NCBI GenBank assembly: GCA_044224315.1
Contig: JBGAKR010000004.1
Span: 186,001-250,000, forward strand
DNA length: 64,000 bases
Reading direction: 5' to 3'
Source of the DNA: JAGXTF01 sp044224315
GTDB lineage: Bacteria > Bacteroidota > Bacteroidia > NS11-12g > UBA955
Under the pieces are notes generated by a model, which was given only the letters and a program-made list of their open reading frames with translations, made no database searches and had not been told where the DNA came from. Below are positions 1-8,151 of the stretch, one piece after another (position 1 is the stretch's first letter; every line of letters begins with the position of its first letter). The position numbers and the translations under genes are program-made.

Positions 1-11
1 CGCGGGTTCAA

Positions 12-824
12 ATGGGCCGCATCCTGTTATTGGTAGTTTTAACCCTCGGAATGGTATCCTGCGGGGATTTCAACAAGGTAATGAAATCGAAAAACGCCTC
101 CCTTAAATTCCAAAGGGCTGTGATGTATTACAACAAAAAGAAAAAAGCCGATTACGGCCGCGCCCTTTCACTGCTTGAGCAATTGCGTGATGTATACAAA
201 GGCCGCGATAGTATGGAAATTGTGTATTATTACTCGGCTTATGCCAACTATGGAATGGAGGATTATGAAATCGCCGCCCTCTATTTTAAAGATTATACCG
301 AGAATTTTACCAATAGCCCCCGCTTGCAGGAATGCGCTTACATGGCCGTTTACTGCCAATTTCTTTCCATCGGCACCTACGAATTAGACCAAAGCAATAC
401 AGTAAAAACCATAGGGGCGCTGCAATCTTTCATCAACCGCTACCCCAATAGCCCATATGCCGAAAAGTGCAACGGCCACATGGATATTTTGCGTAAAAAA
501 CTTCAAACCAAGCAATACGAGTATGTGAAACAGTACTACAATATGGGCGATTACCGGGCCACAGTTGTAAGTGCAAAAAACACTCTCAAGTCCTTCCCCG
601 ATATTGAACAGAAGGAAGAATTGGAGTTTTTGGCCATTAAGGCCCAATATTTGTACGCTATAAACAGCATTGAAAAAAAGCGATTGGTGCGCCTAAACGA
701 AGCGCTGGAAAATTACCGCGAGTATAACAATGCAAACCGCGGCAAAGGCAAATACGCTAAGGACGCAGAAGACCTGAAAAAGAAAATCGACCTGGCCATC
801 AAAAAATTAAAAGAATCTATATGA
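12..824 (+). CDS. bamD: Outer membrane assembly lipoprotein BamD
   Basis: Predicted BamD (YfiO-type) lipoprotein of the BAM complex, which inserts beta-barrel proteins into the outer membrane. The first 17 residues form a lipoprotein signal ending in the lipobox MVSC, so Cys17 would be lipidated. The rest is helical with TPR-like repeats, including the typical segment SFINRYPNSPYAEKC near residue 140. At 270 aa it has normal family length. The ATG start is chosen because the signal peptide follows at once. Its stop overlaps the start of rpoZ (ATGA), which suggests one operon. The sequence starts 11 bases before the gene, so its promoter is not visible. Confidence 0.9.
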   Translation: MGRILLLVVLTLGMVSCGDFNKVMKSKNASLKFQRAVMYYNKKKKADYGRALSLLEQLRDVYKGRDSMEIVYYYSAYANYGMEDYEIAALYFKDYTENFTNSPRLQECAYMAVYCQFLSIGTYELDQSNTVKTIGALQSFINRYPNSPYAEKCNGHMDILRKKLQTKQYEYVKQYYNMGDYRATVVSAKNTLKSFPDIEQKEELEFLAIKAQYLYAINSIEKKRLVRLNEALENYREYNNANRGKGKYAKDAEDLKKKIDLAIKKLKESI

Positions 825-1156
825 GTAATAATATATCCAGAAATGCAGACACACGCGATCTGCGCAATCTTGAAAAGGAAACTGAAAACATTTACCTGTC
901 TACAGTAATCATTTCAAAACGTGCCAATCAGATTGCCGAAAAACAAAAAGAAGAGCTGCGCAATCGCCTGGAACCATTCATTAACGATACCGACAACCTG
1001 GAAGAAATACAGGAAAACAGAGAGCAAATCGAAATTTCTCTGATGTACGAACGTATGCCTAAACCCACCTTGTTGGCAACCCAGGAGTTTACCGAAGGTA
1101 AAACCTATTGGCGCAGACAAGATGCTTCAGCTGGTGCCTTCCCCGATAACAAATAA
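821..1156 (+). CDS. rpoZ: DNA-directed RNA polymerase omega subunit, Bacteroidota type
   Basis: Small RNA polymerase subunit that helps fold and assemble beta-prime. The protein has the pattern of Bacteroidota omega proteins: NIYLSTVIISKRANQI near residue 25, NREQIEISLMYERMPKPT near residue 67 and ATQEFTEGKTYWR near the end. It has 111 aa, normal for this clade. The start codon overlaps the bamD stop codon, and the 3' end overlaps the coaBC start by 35 bases, so translation of the three genes is probably coupled. The bamD-rpoZ-coaBC-DUF4835 order is a familiar arrangement in this phylum. Confidence 0.88.
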   Translation: MSNNISRNADTRDLRNLEKETENIYLSTVIISKRANQIAEKQKEELRNRLEPFINDTDNLEEIQENREQIEISLMYERMPKPTLLATQEFTEGKTYWRRQDASAGAFPDNK

Positions 1157-2348
1157 AAAGGTACTCCTTGGCATCAGCGGCGGAATTGCTGCATACAAAA
1201 TTCCGGAGCTGGTAAGACTGCTCGTAAAGGCAGGTGCAGAAGTGCGGGTTGTTATGACCCCTATGGCGCATCATTTTGTGACCGCCCAAACACTGTCTAC
1301 ACTCTCCAAAAACCCTGTACTTACCCATTTTTTTAAAAACGACCAGGGCGAATGGAACAACCATGTAGAACTGGGGCTGTGGGCCGATGCCTTTTTAATT
1401 GCACCGGCCGGAGCTAATACAATTGGCAAAATGGCCCAGGGTATTAATGACAACCTTTTACTTACCACCTACCTTTCCGCACGTTGCCCTGTGTTTTTTG
1501 CCCCTGCTATGGACCTGGACATGTTTCAGCATCCCTCTGTAAAGGCAAACATAAACACACTGGTGCAGCAGGGTTGCCATTACATTGCCCCCGGAACCGG
1601 CGAACTGGCCAGCGGCTTGCATGGCGAAGGAAGAATGGCTGAACCTGAGCAGATATTTGAAATTCTACAGAATCATTTTAGCGCTGCTTTGCCATTTTCA
1701 GGTAAAAAAGTGCTGGTTTCTGCGGGTCCTACATACGAAAACATAGACCCTGTGCGTTTTATCGGCAACTATTCAACCGGAAAAATGGGATATGCCATAG
1801 CCGAATCGTTCTCCACCCTGGGTGCCCAGGTTACTTTGGTTTCGGGCCCTGTTGCTTTACCGCCTCCTTCTGGTATTGAATTGGTATCGGTTCAGTCTGC
1901 AGCACAAATGCTGAATGCCTGCACCCAATATGCCCAAAATGCCGATGTGATTGTTATGGCCGCAGCTGTGGCCGATTATAAACCCCAAACCCAGGCCAAA
2001 GAGAAAATAAAGAAAAAAGACGATAGCCTGGAATTAAAATTGGTAAAAACTACGGATGTACTCGGCACCTTAGGTCAATCTAAAAGTAAAAACCAATATC
2101 TGGTAGGTTTTGCCCTGGAAACCCAAAACGAAAAGGAAAATGCCGCCCAAAAATTGAAAAAGAAAAATCTGGACATGATTGTGCTGAATTCAATGAATGA
2201 TGCCGGAGCTGGTTTTGGGCACGATACAAACAAGGTTACCATTTTGTTTCCCAATAAAAAACAAGTAGAATTGCCCTTGCAATCAAAAAAAGACCTGGCC
2301 AAGGCTTTGGTAAATATGATTGCCGATAAAATTAAATCCAAAAAGTAA
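1122..2348 (+). CDS. coaBC: Bifunctional phosphopantothenoylcysteine decarboxylase / phosphopantothenate-cysteine ligase
   Basis: Two steps of coenzyme A synthesis: ligation of cysteine to phosphopantothenate (CoaB, C-terminal half) and FMN-dependent decarboxylation (CoaC, N-terminal half). CoaC signatures are LLGISGGIAAYK, the flavin-site PAGANT and the FAPAMD motif. CoaB signatures are VSAGPTYENIDPVRFIGNYS followed by TGKMG (near residue 213) and VMAAAVADYKP. The start at 1122 overlaps rpoZ by 35 bases; an in-frame GTG at 1134 is an alternative. Odd point: where E. coli Dfp has the catalytic Cys158 (ACG before GRM), this protein has ASGLHGEGRM, with Ser near residue 164. I recall the same in other Bacteroidota, but could not check. 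Confidence 0.93.
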   Translation: MLQLVPSPITNKKVLLGISGGIAAYKIPELVRLLVKAGAEVRVVMTPMAHHFVTAQTLSTLSKNPVLTHFFKNDQGEWNNHVELGLWADAFLIAPAGANTIGKMAQGINDNLLLTTYLSARCPVFFAPAMDLDMFQHPSVKANINTLVQQGCHYIAPGTGELASGLHGEGRMAEPEQIFEILQNHFSAALPFSGKKVLVSAGPTYENIDPVRFIGNYSTGKMGYAIAESFSTLGAQVTLVSGPVALPPPSGIELVSVQSAAQMLNACTQYAQNADVIVMAAAVADYKPQTQAKEKIKKKDDSLELKLVKTTDVLGTLGQSKSKNQYLVGFALETQNEKENAAQKLKKKNLDMIVLNSMNDAGAGFGHDTNKVTILFPNKKQVELPLQSKKDLAKALVNMIADKIKSKK

Positions 2349-2366
2349 GTAAATTTGAAAATCGTT

Positions 2367-3260
2367 ATGCGAAAGCTCATTCTTATTGCCATGTTCGCCA
2401 GCCTGATGCATCTAAATGCCCAGGAAATTAAAGCTACCGTGCAGGTAGTGGCACCCGGTGTGCAAATGACCAATAAGGGAGTTTTAACTACCCTGCAAAA
2501 CGCCATTCAGCAGTTCATCAACAACCGCAAATGGACCGAGGAAAGCTTTGAGGCCCGCGAAAAAATAGAAATTTCGGTATTTTTTAATGTCACCAAAGTA
2601 ACCGAAGCCAATGAATTTACCGGAACACTGCAAATTACCAGTGCACGTCCGGTGTTAAATTCTACTTATAAATCTACCCTGTTTAGTTTCGAGGATGAGG
2701 ATGCCTATTTTGTGTATCGCGAGTTTGAAAACCTCGATTACCAGGAAAATCAAAATTTGAACGATCTTACCTCAACCCTGGCATTCTATACATACATCGC
2801 ATTGGGTTATGATTTCGATAGTTTTGGCGATCTGGGTGGCTCGGCTTATTTTACCAAAGCCCAAAACATTGCCAATACCATGCAAGGCCGCCCGGGTTGG
2901 GCGCAAAGCGATGGGAAGGGCGGTTTTCACAATAAATTTTATTTAATAGAAAACCTCAATAATGCCCGTTTTCAACCCATTCGCAAAATGATATACGCCT
3001 ATCACCGCAATGGCTTAGACATTATGTACGATAAGCCAGATGAGGGTCGCCAGGCCATTACTGAAAGTTTTAAAGGATTGCAGGATTTGGTTTCTGTACA
3101 ACCCAACAGCCTATTGCAAAAAACTTTTTTCTCTGCCAAATTCAACGAAATTGTTGAAATCTATAAAGGTGCTACCGTGCCCGAAAAAAATAGCATTCTT
3201 ACGCTGCTGGGGCAACTGGATCCTGTGCATTTGCAGAAATATGAAAAAATAAAATCGTGA
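2367..3260 (+). CDS. DUF4835 family periplasmic protein
   Basis: A secreted protein of the DUF4835 family, found almost only in Bacteroidota and usually next to coaBC. It has a clear signal peptide (MRKLILIAMFASLMHLNAQ) and no further membrane segment; a typical family stretch is ALGYDFDSFGDLGGSAYF in the middle. I believe this family has been linked to type IX secretion (PorD), but I am not certain of that name, so no symbol is given. The ATG at 2367 is preferred over an in-frame TTG at 2355 because the signal peptide then begins correctly. The stop codon overlaps the GTG start of aroB. Confidence 0.75.
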   Translation: MRKLILIAMFASLMHLNAQEIKATVQVVAPGVQMTNKGVLTTLQNAIQQFINNRKWTEESFEAREKIEISVFFNVTKVTEANEFTGTLQITSARPVLNSTYKSTLFSFEDEDAYFVYREFENLDYQENQNLNDLTSTLAFYTYIALGYDFDSFGDLGGSAYFTKAQNIANTMQGRPGWAQSDGKGGFHNKFYLIENLNNARFQPIRKMIYAYHRNGLDIMYDKPDEGRQAITESFKGLQDLVSVQPNSLLQKTFFSAKFNEIVEIYKGATVPEKNSILTLLGQLDPVHLQKYEKIKS

Positions 3261-4300
3261 TCATTTTTGCTGAGAATATCCGGCAATCACTGGCCAGCTG
3301 GCTGCAAAATACAAATTACGATGCTGTTTTTGTTTTAGTAGATTCCAATACCCGCAAACATTGTTTGCCTCTTATAGCGGAATTTTTCGATTCAAAAAAT
3401 ATTATAGAAATCCCTGCTGGCGAGGAAAATAAAAATCTCCGAAGTGCAGAAATAGTATGGTCAAGTTTGGCTGCTGCAGGGGCTTCTCGCCAATCGGTTT
3501 TAATAAATTTAGGCGGAGGAATTGTTACCGATTTGGGTGGTTTTTGCGCATCGGTTTATCAGCGGGGCATAGATTTTATTCATATTCCTACCTCCTTAAT
3601 GGCTATGGTGGACGCTGCAATTGGCGGTAAAACCGGTATTGATTTTCGCGAATTAAAAAATTATATCGGCACTTTTCAATTGCCCAAAAATCTCATTATT
3701 TGCCCTGAATTTTTACAATCATTACCCAAACCCGAACTGTTAAACGGCTGGGCAGAAATGCTCAAACACGCTATACTGGCCGGAAACAATCTTTGGAATG
3801 AAACGATACAGATGGAGGCAGAAATTGAAATTGAGGCATTAAATAAATTAATTCCGGCAAATATTGAATTTAAAAACCGCATCGTAAATGAGGACCCAAA
3901 TGAAAAAGGTTTGCGAAAAATATTGAATTTTGGTCATACCCTCGGCCATGCCATTGAAACCATGAAACTGCAGCAAAATCAAGCCTTAAAACACGGTCTC
4001 TGTATTGGAGCCGGCATGCAAATCGAAATACTGATAGCATTAAATAAAGGCCTTTTAACAGAACCGGTTTTTCACCAAATTCAAACCCAATTAAACCGTT
4101 TTTTTTCAAATATTATTATAACAAAAAATGAAATCGAAGCACTGGTTGCCAATTGTAAAAAAGATAAAAAAAATGCATTTGGCCAAATAAAAATGGCATT
4201 GCCCACGCAAATCGGACAAATGCAATTTGATATTGAAGTGTCGGAATCCGAAATCACCCAGGCATTGCAGCAGTACATAAGCCGTGGAACTACTATTTAA
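3257..4300 (+). CDS. aroB: 3-dehydroquinate synthase
   Basis: Second step of the shikimate pathway: converts DAHP to 3-dehydroquinate using NAD+ and a divalent metal. Visible motifs are the nucleotide-binding NLGGGIVTDLGGFCAS near residue 85, SLMAMVDAAIGGKTGID near residue 115 and the metal-binding NFGHTLGHAIE near residue 225. It has 347 aa, close to the family norm. The start is a GTG that overlaps the stop of the upstream DUF4835 gene (GTGA), which supports it. It is the first of three overlapping shikimate genes; the aroA start lies 17 bases inside it. Confidence 0.95.
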   Translation: MIIFAENIRQSLASWLQNTNYDAVFVLVDSNTRKHCLPLIAEFFDSKNIIEIPAGEENKNLRSAEIVWSSLAAAGASRQSVLINLGGGIVTDLGGFCASVYQRGIDFIHIPTSLMAMVDAAIGGKTGIDFRELKNYIGTFQLPKNLIICPEFLQSLPKPELLNGWAEMLKHAILAGNNLWNETIQMEAEIEIEALNKLIPANIEFKNRIVNEDPNEKGLRKILNFGHTLGHAIETMKLQQNQALKHGLCIGAGMQIEILIALNKGLLTEPVFHQIQTQLNRFFSNIIITKNEIEALVANCKKDKKNAFGQIKMALPTQIGQMQFDIEVSESEITQALQQYISRGTTI

Positions 4301-5519
4301 ACCCTCTGGTGCTCAGCATCGCCGTATTCATTTACCCGGCTCTAAAAGTTTATCCAACCGTTATTTAATAATTCATGCTTTGTCAGATTCTTATTGCAAT
4401 CTGCAAGGATTATCCGAGGCCAGAGATACGCGCCTTTTGCAAAACGCACTGCATAATAAGGGCAACGAAAAATATTTTGCCGACGGGGCCACCCCATTCC
4501 GTTTCTTTTTGGCTTATGCCGCAGCATTGCGTCACACCTGTATTTTAAAGGGTACTAATGGGCTGCATCAACGCAATATTGCACCCATGGTAAACGCACT
4601 TTCCCAATTGGGTGCCGAAATCCAATATTTGGAACAAGCCGAACATCCGCCGGTGGCTTTGCATTCTGGCATTAAAGAATTTAAAAATGTGGCCATTGAT
4701 CGCAGCATCAGCAGCCAATTTGTGAGTGCTCTAATGCTTATTGCCCCGCATTTTAAAGGCAATAAAACCATTGAATTATTGGGAATGCCCACATCGGGCA
4801 ATGCCTACATAAATATGACCGCAGCCTGCATGAAAACCTGCGGAATTAAAATTGAATTTACCGAGAATTTCATTCAGATTTTGGATGGAAAATACCACAT
4901 GCCAATGAGCCTGGATATTGAAGCAGATTGGTCATCGGCAGCCTGGTTTTATGCCATTGTGGCTACGCAGCCTGGGCTATCGGTTTCCTTACCCGGCCTG
5001 TATTCTAATAGTCCACAAGGGGATAGCAATACCCCTTCCTTTTTTAACCCATTGGGCGTAACTACATTGGTAGAAAATGATGAATTAATAATAAAAAATA
5101 CCGGAGAAATTCAATCCGATTTGGTTTTTAATTTGCGCGATAATATCGACCTGGCACCCGCCCTGATTGCCACCTGCGCCTACTTAAACATACCTGCTAA
5201 ATTCCAGGGATTGGAAAATCTGGTGCATAAGGAATCCAATCGGAGCGAATCATTGCGCATTAACCTGGCTGCATTGGGTTATGACTTTAAAAGCGTAAAA
5301 GAGCATTGGACCTTGCAAAAAAAAGAGGGTGTTACAATTTCAAATGCAGTTCCAATTAAAACCTTTTCAGACCATCGCATTGCCATGGCTTTTTCCATTT
5401 TTGCACAGCGCCATCCGTTATTTATTGATGACGCCGAATGTGTAGAGAAATCCTTTCCCGGATATTGGGATCAATTACAAAAATGTAACTTTGTTGCCAC
5501 ATGGCCCAAAACACCCTAG
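4284..5519 (+). CDS. aroA: 5-enolpyruvylshikimate-3-phosphate synthase
   Basis: Sixth step of the shikimate pathway, joining shikimate-3-phosphate and PEP. Motifs: LPGSKSLSNR near the N-terminus, DRSISSQFVSAL, EADWSSAAWF, DNIDLAPALIATCAYL, KESNRSESLR and FSDHRIAMAFS. It has 411 aa, slightly shorter than E. coli (427). The GTG start at 4284 overlaps aroB by 17 bases. Two positions are unusual. The PEP-site loop reads DGATPFRFF where NAGTAMR is usual, so the residue equivalent to E. coli Gly96 is Ala. KESDR reads KESNR. The Gly-to-Ala change is known to affect glyphosate binding in this enzyme. Confidence 0.92.
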   Translation: MELLFKPSGAQHRRIHLPGSKSLSNRYLIIHALSDSYCNLQGLSEARDTRLLQNALHNKGNEKYFADGATPFRFFLAYAAALRHTCILKGTNGLHQRNIAPMVNALSQLGAEIQYLEQAEHPPVALHSGIKEFKNVAIDRSISSQFVSALMLIAPHFKGNKTIELLGMPTSGNAYINMTAACMKTCGIKIEFTENFIQILDGKYHMPMSLDIEADWSSAAWFYAIVATQPGLSVSLPGLYSNSPQGDSNTPSFFNPLGVTTLVENDELIIKNTGEIQSDLVFNLRDNIDLAPALIATCAYLNIPAKFQGLENLVHKESNRSESLRINLAALGYDFKSVKEHWTLQKKEGVTISNAVPIKTFSDHRIAMAFSIFAQRHPLFIDDAECVEKSFPGYWDQLQKCNFVATWPKTP

Positions 5520-6580
5520 GGAGTATTATTAAAATCACCAGCTTTGGCGAAAGCCATGGCCCCGCAGTGGGCGTTGTTATCGATGGTTTCCCTTCTGGGT
5601 TTAAACCCGATTTTGAGGCCATTCAAACACAAATGCAACGCCGCCGTCCGGGGCAAAGCAGCATTACCACCCAGCGCAATGAAGCGGATGAAGTCGAATA
5701 TTTGTCTGGCATAGTAAATGGCGAAACCACAGGGGCTCCTATTTGTTTACTCATAAAAAATACCGATTCAAAACCGGCCGATTATGATACGCTGAAAGAT
5801 GTGTATCGCCCCTCGCATGCCGATTATACCTACCAGGCAAAATACGGCACACGCGATTACAAAGGCGGGGGGCGCAGCAGTGCCCGCATTACAGCCGCAT
5901 GGGTGGCAGCAGGTGCCCTGGCCGAGCAGTATTTAAAAACCGCTTGCAACATGGAAATAGTAGCCTGGGTACATTCGGTTTATAATATTGAAGCCAACCC
6001 AATCAAGCAAAATATTACACGTGCTTTGGTAGATTCAAACCCCGTTCGCTGCCCGGATGGCGCAGCTGCGGCCCTCATGGAAAACGAAATTGAGGCGGCA
6101 CGCACAGAAGGCGACAGTTTGGGCGGAACGATAAAAACAGAAATCAGAAACTGTCCTGCGGGTTTAGGCGAACCGGTTTTTGGCAAATTACAGGCCCGTT
6201 TGGCTCAGGCTATTTTTAGTATCAATGCGGTAAAAGCACTGGAATTTGGCGATGGATTTAACATTACCCAATTAAAAGGCTCTGAAGCCAACGACTCGTT
6301 TATTAGCAGCAGTGAAGGTATCCGCACCGCTACCAATCACTCGGGCGGCATACAGGGCGGCATTTCCAATGGTGAAAAAATCACTTTTAAAGTGGCATTT
6401 AAACCCACCTCTACCATTCAAAAAAGCCAAAATTCAGTGAATGCCATGGGTGAAGCTGTAACAATATCCCCTGCCGGCCGACACGACCCCTGCGTAGTTC
6501 CCAGGGCTGTGCCGATAGTGGAAGCCATGTCGGCTATCACCCTTCTGGATGTGTTTTTAGAACATAAAATTTACCGGTAA
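5501..6580 (+). CDS. aroC: Chorismate synthase
   Basis: Last step of the shikimate pathway: 1,4-elimination of phosphate from EPSP to give chorismate, needing reduced FMN. Signatures are SFGESHGPAVGVVIDG near the start, RRRPGQSSITTQRNEADEVE, RDYKGGGRSSARIT, FGDGF, NHSGGIQGGISNG and GRHDPCVVPRAVPIVEAM near the C-terminus. It has 359 aa, normal length. The ATG at 5501 overlaps the end of aroA by 19 bases, so aroB, aroA and aroC form one tightly overlapping unit. Confidence 0.96.
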   Translation: MAQNTLGSIIKITSFGESHGPAVGVVIDGFPSGFKPDFEAIQTQMQRRRPGQSSITTQRNEADEVEYLSGIVNGETTGAPICLLIKNTDSKPADYDTLKDVYRPSHADYTYQAKYGTRDYKGGGRSSARITAAWVAAGALAEQYLKTACNMEIVAWVHSVYNIEANPIKQNITRALVDSNPVRCPDGAAAALMENEIEAARTEGDSLGGTIKTEIRNCPAGLGEPVFGKLQARLAQAIFSINAVKALEFGDGFNITQLKGSEANDSFISSSEGIRTATNHSGGIQGGISNGEKITFKVAFKPTSTIQKSQNSVNAMGEAVTISPAGRHDPCVVPRAVPIVEAMSAITLLDVFLEHKIYR

Positions 6581-6582
6581 AT

Positions 6583-6921
6583 ATGGGAAATAACCTATTG
6601 GGCTTGGGCCTGGCACTCTGTCCAATTTTATTGCTTGTTACCTTTTCTCCCAATTTTATTATTTTATTTTTTATAATACCGTTCACAATTATCGTTTTTC
6701 ATAAATTGATTGATTCTATGTCCAAATATCCAGTTACAGGGTTCTTTTATATTGCAATCTTTATTCTCTGCCTGGCAATGCTGGTGCTGTTCTTTCCCTT
6801 GTCTGCTCTATATAGTTACTTCCGCAACTATGAAAATGTACATGGTTTTATTTTGGGATTAACCTGTTTTTTTACACTAGTACTTTTGTCCTTTTCCCTT
6901 ATGAGACAAAACAAAAAATAA
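6583..6921 (+). CDS. Small four-helix membrane protein, unknown function
   Basis: I do not recognise this 112-residue protein. It is almost entirely hydrophobic, with about four predicted membrane segments (roughly residues 5-22, 24-42, 53-77 and 86-105) and a short basic tail ending QNKK. It begins 2 bases after the aroC stop codon, so it is probably transcribed with the shikimate genes. Its end faces the end of the glycosyltransferase gene on the other strand, 6 bases away, with no clear terminator between them. Confidence 0.6.
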   Translation: MGNNLLGLGLALCPILLLVTFSPNFIILFFIIPFTIIVFHKLIDSMSKYPVTGFFYIAIFILCLAMLVLFFPLSALYSYFRNYENVHGFILGLTCFFTLVLLSFSLMRQNKK

Positions 6922-6927
6922 AAGCAT

Positions 6928-8115
6928 TTAAGATTTTCGATTCAAAAAATCTTCAACAAAAATTGCCTGCATTTTTAACAAATTCTGACCGTAATTAAAA
7001 TGCTCCTGCACGTAGGCATAGCCTTCTTCAGCCAGTTTTTGATGCAGCTTTTCATTGGTAAGTATTTGTAATAGTTTATCTGCCAAATCTTGTAAATTAT
7101 CGGGTTCATATAAAAGCCCACCTTTTGCTAAACGATGTTGGTTGGTTTCATCGTTTTCCATAATCACCGGCAATTTACAGGCCTGTACATCCAGCGAACT
7201 CAGCGAATTTTGTTTGGGAAATACCGCCACATCCGCCATACTATAGTATTTGTACAATTCACCATTGGGTTTAGGCCCAAGTTGAAATATTTGAATCAGC
7301 GGATTTGAAAACCCCTGTGCATAATGCTCGGTATTATAGGGCTCATTTACCGCTCCTATGTACACAATATTTAATGGAAATTGAATCTGATTTTCAATTT
7401 TTTTAATGGCATCCACAATTAAATGAGGCTGCTTAAAATGGTCTGACTTTCCGGTGTAGATAACAGTTTTTCCGCCTGCCTGTATGCCTCGAATCAGGGT
7501 TTGGGGATCTACTTCTACCTTTTTAAATACTTCAGTATCTGTGCAAATTTCATTGTTAAAAATCCGATCCGATTTAAATCCAAACCATTCCAAAACTTTT
7601 TTGTTTTCCCTTGCAGTATAAAAAACCGGTACATTTCTTTTCACCATTCGTTTCACCACCAAAGGTTTAAAAAAACCATCCATATAAATTTTGCCAGGTA
7701 TTGTCATGTGCTCAAACTGGCTAAACAGGGTATGGGTATCGCCGGTAACATAGCGCTTGCCGGTTTGTTTCAACAATGATAAACCAAAGCCAATGGTTTC
7801 AAGCCCATGATAAAAAACAATCTCAGGATTTACTTTGGCTATGCAGGCATTGATTCCTTTCATAAACACCCCGGCTTTCTTTTTCCCGGTTTTAAAAGAT
7901 GGCAGGCGAATTAATTCCACCCCGTATTTTTCGCAAAATGCGGCATCTTTTTGTTGCATGGCTTCGGGTGTGGTATTCCATAAATCCAACCTGTCTGATG
8001 TAATAATTACCATCTTGGTTCCAGGATAAACGTACCGGGCCAGGTAATTAATATCGTAACCCATTTCCGGATGAAAATAGTAAACCAGGTGGGCAACGGT
8101 AATGGGTTGGCTCAT
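6928..8115 (-). CDS. Glycosyltransferase, GT4-like
   Basis: Predicted cytoplasmic GT-B fold glycosyltransferase of 395 aa that would add a sugar to a surface glycan or lipid; substrate unknown. The C-terminal domain has the typical VIYTGKSDHFKQPHLIVDAI segment, then QLGPKPNGELYKYYSMADVA, VFPKQNSLSSLDVQACKLPV and GGLLYEPDNLQDLADKLLQI, corresponding to the donor-binding region of GT4 enzymes. The usual EGFG glutamate motif reads SLSSLDVQ, so it is divergent. No other glycan genes lie beside it. A -7 box TAAATTTGC at 8122-8130 sits 6 bases before the ATG, so the mRNA is probably nearly leaderless. Confidence 0.75.
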   Translation of the reverse strand: MSQPITVAHLVYYFHPEMGYDINYLARYVYPGTKMVIITSDRLDLWNTTPEAMQQKDAAFCEKYGVELIRLPSFKTGKKKAGVFMKGINACIAKVNPEIVFYHGLETIGFGLSLLKQTGKRYVTGDTHTLFSQFEHMTIPGKIYMDGFFKPLVVKRMVKRNVPVFYTARENKKVLEWFGFKSDRIFNNEICTDTEVFKKVEVDPQTLIRGIQAGGKTVIYTGKSDHFKQPHLIVDAIKKIENQIQFPLNIVYIGAVNEPYNTEHYAQGFSNPLIQIFQLGPKPNGELYKYYSMADVAVFPKQNSLSSLDVQACKLPVIMENDETNQHRLAKGGLLYEPDNLQDLADKLLQILTNEKLHQKLAEEGYAYVQEHFNYGQNLLKMQAIFVEDFLNRKS

Positions 8116-8121
8116 GGGCCT

Positions 8122-8130
8122 GCAAATTTA
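8122..8130 (-). promoter_or_regulatory. Bacteroidota -7 box of the glycosyltransferase gene
   Basis: Read on the minus strand the sequence is TAAATTTGC, a perfect match to TAnnTTTGC, followed by AGGCCC and then the ATG. No TTG is present at the usual 18-21 base spacing upstream, so only the -7 element is supported. Confidence 0.5.
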
Positions 8131-8151
8131 TGTGCAAAACCCCAATATCAG

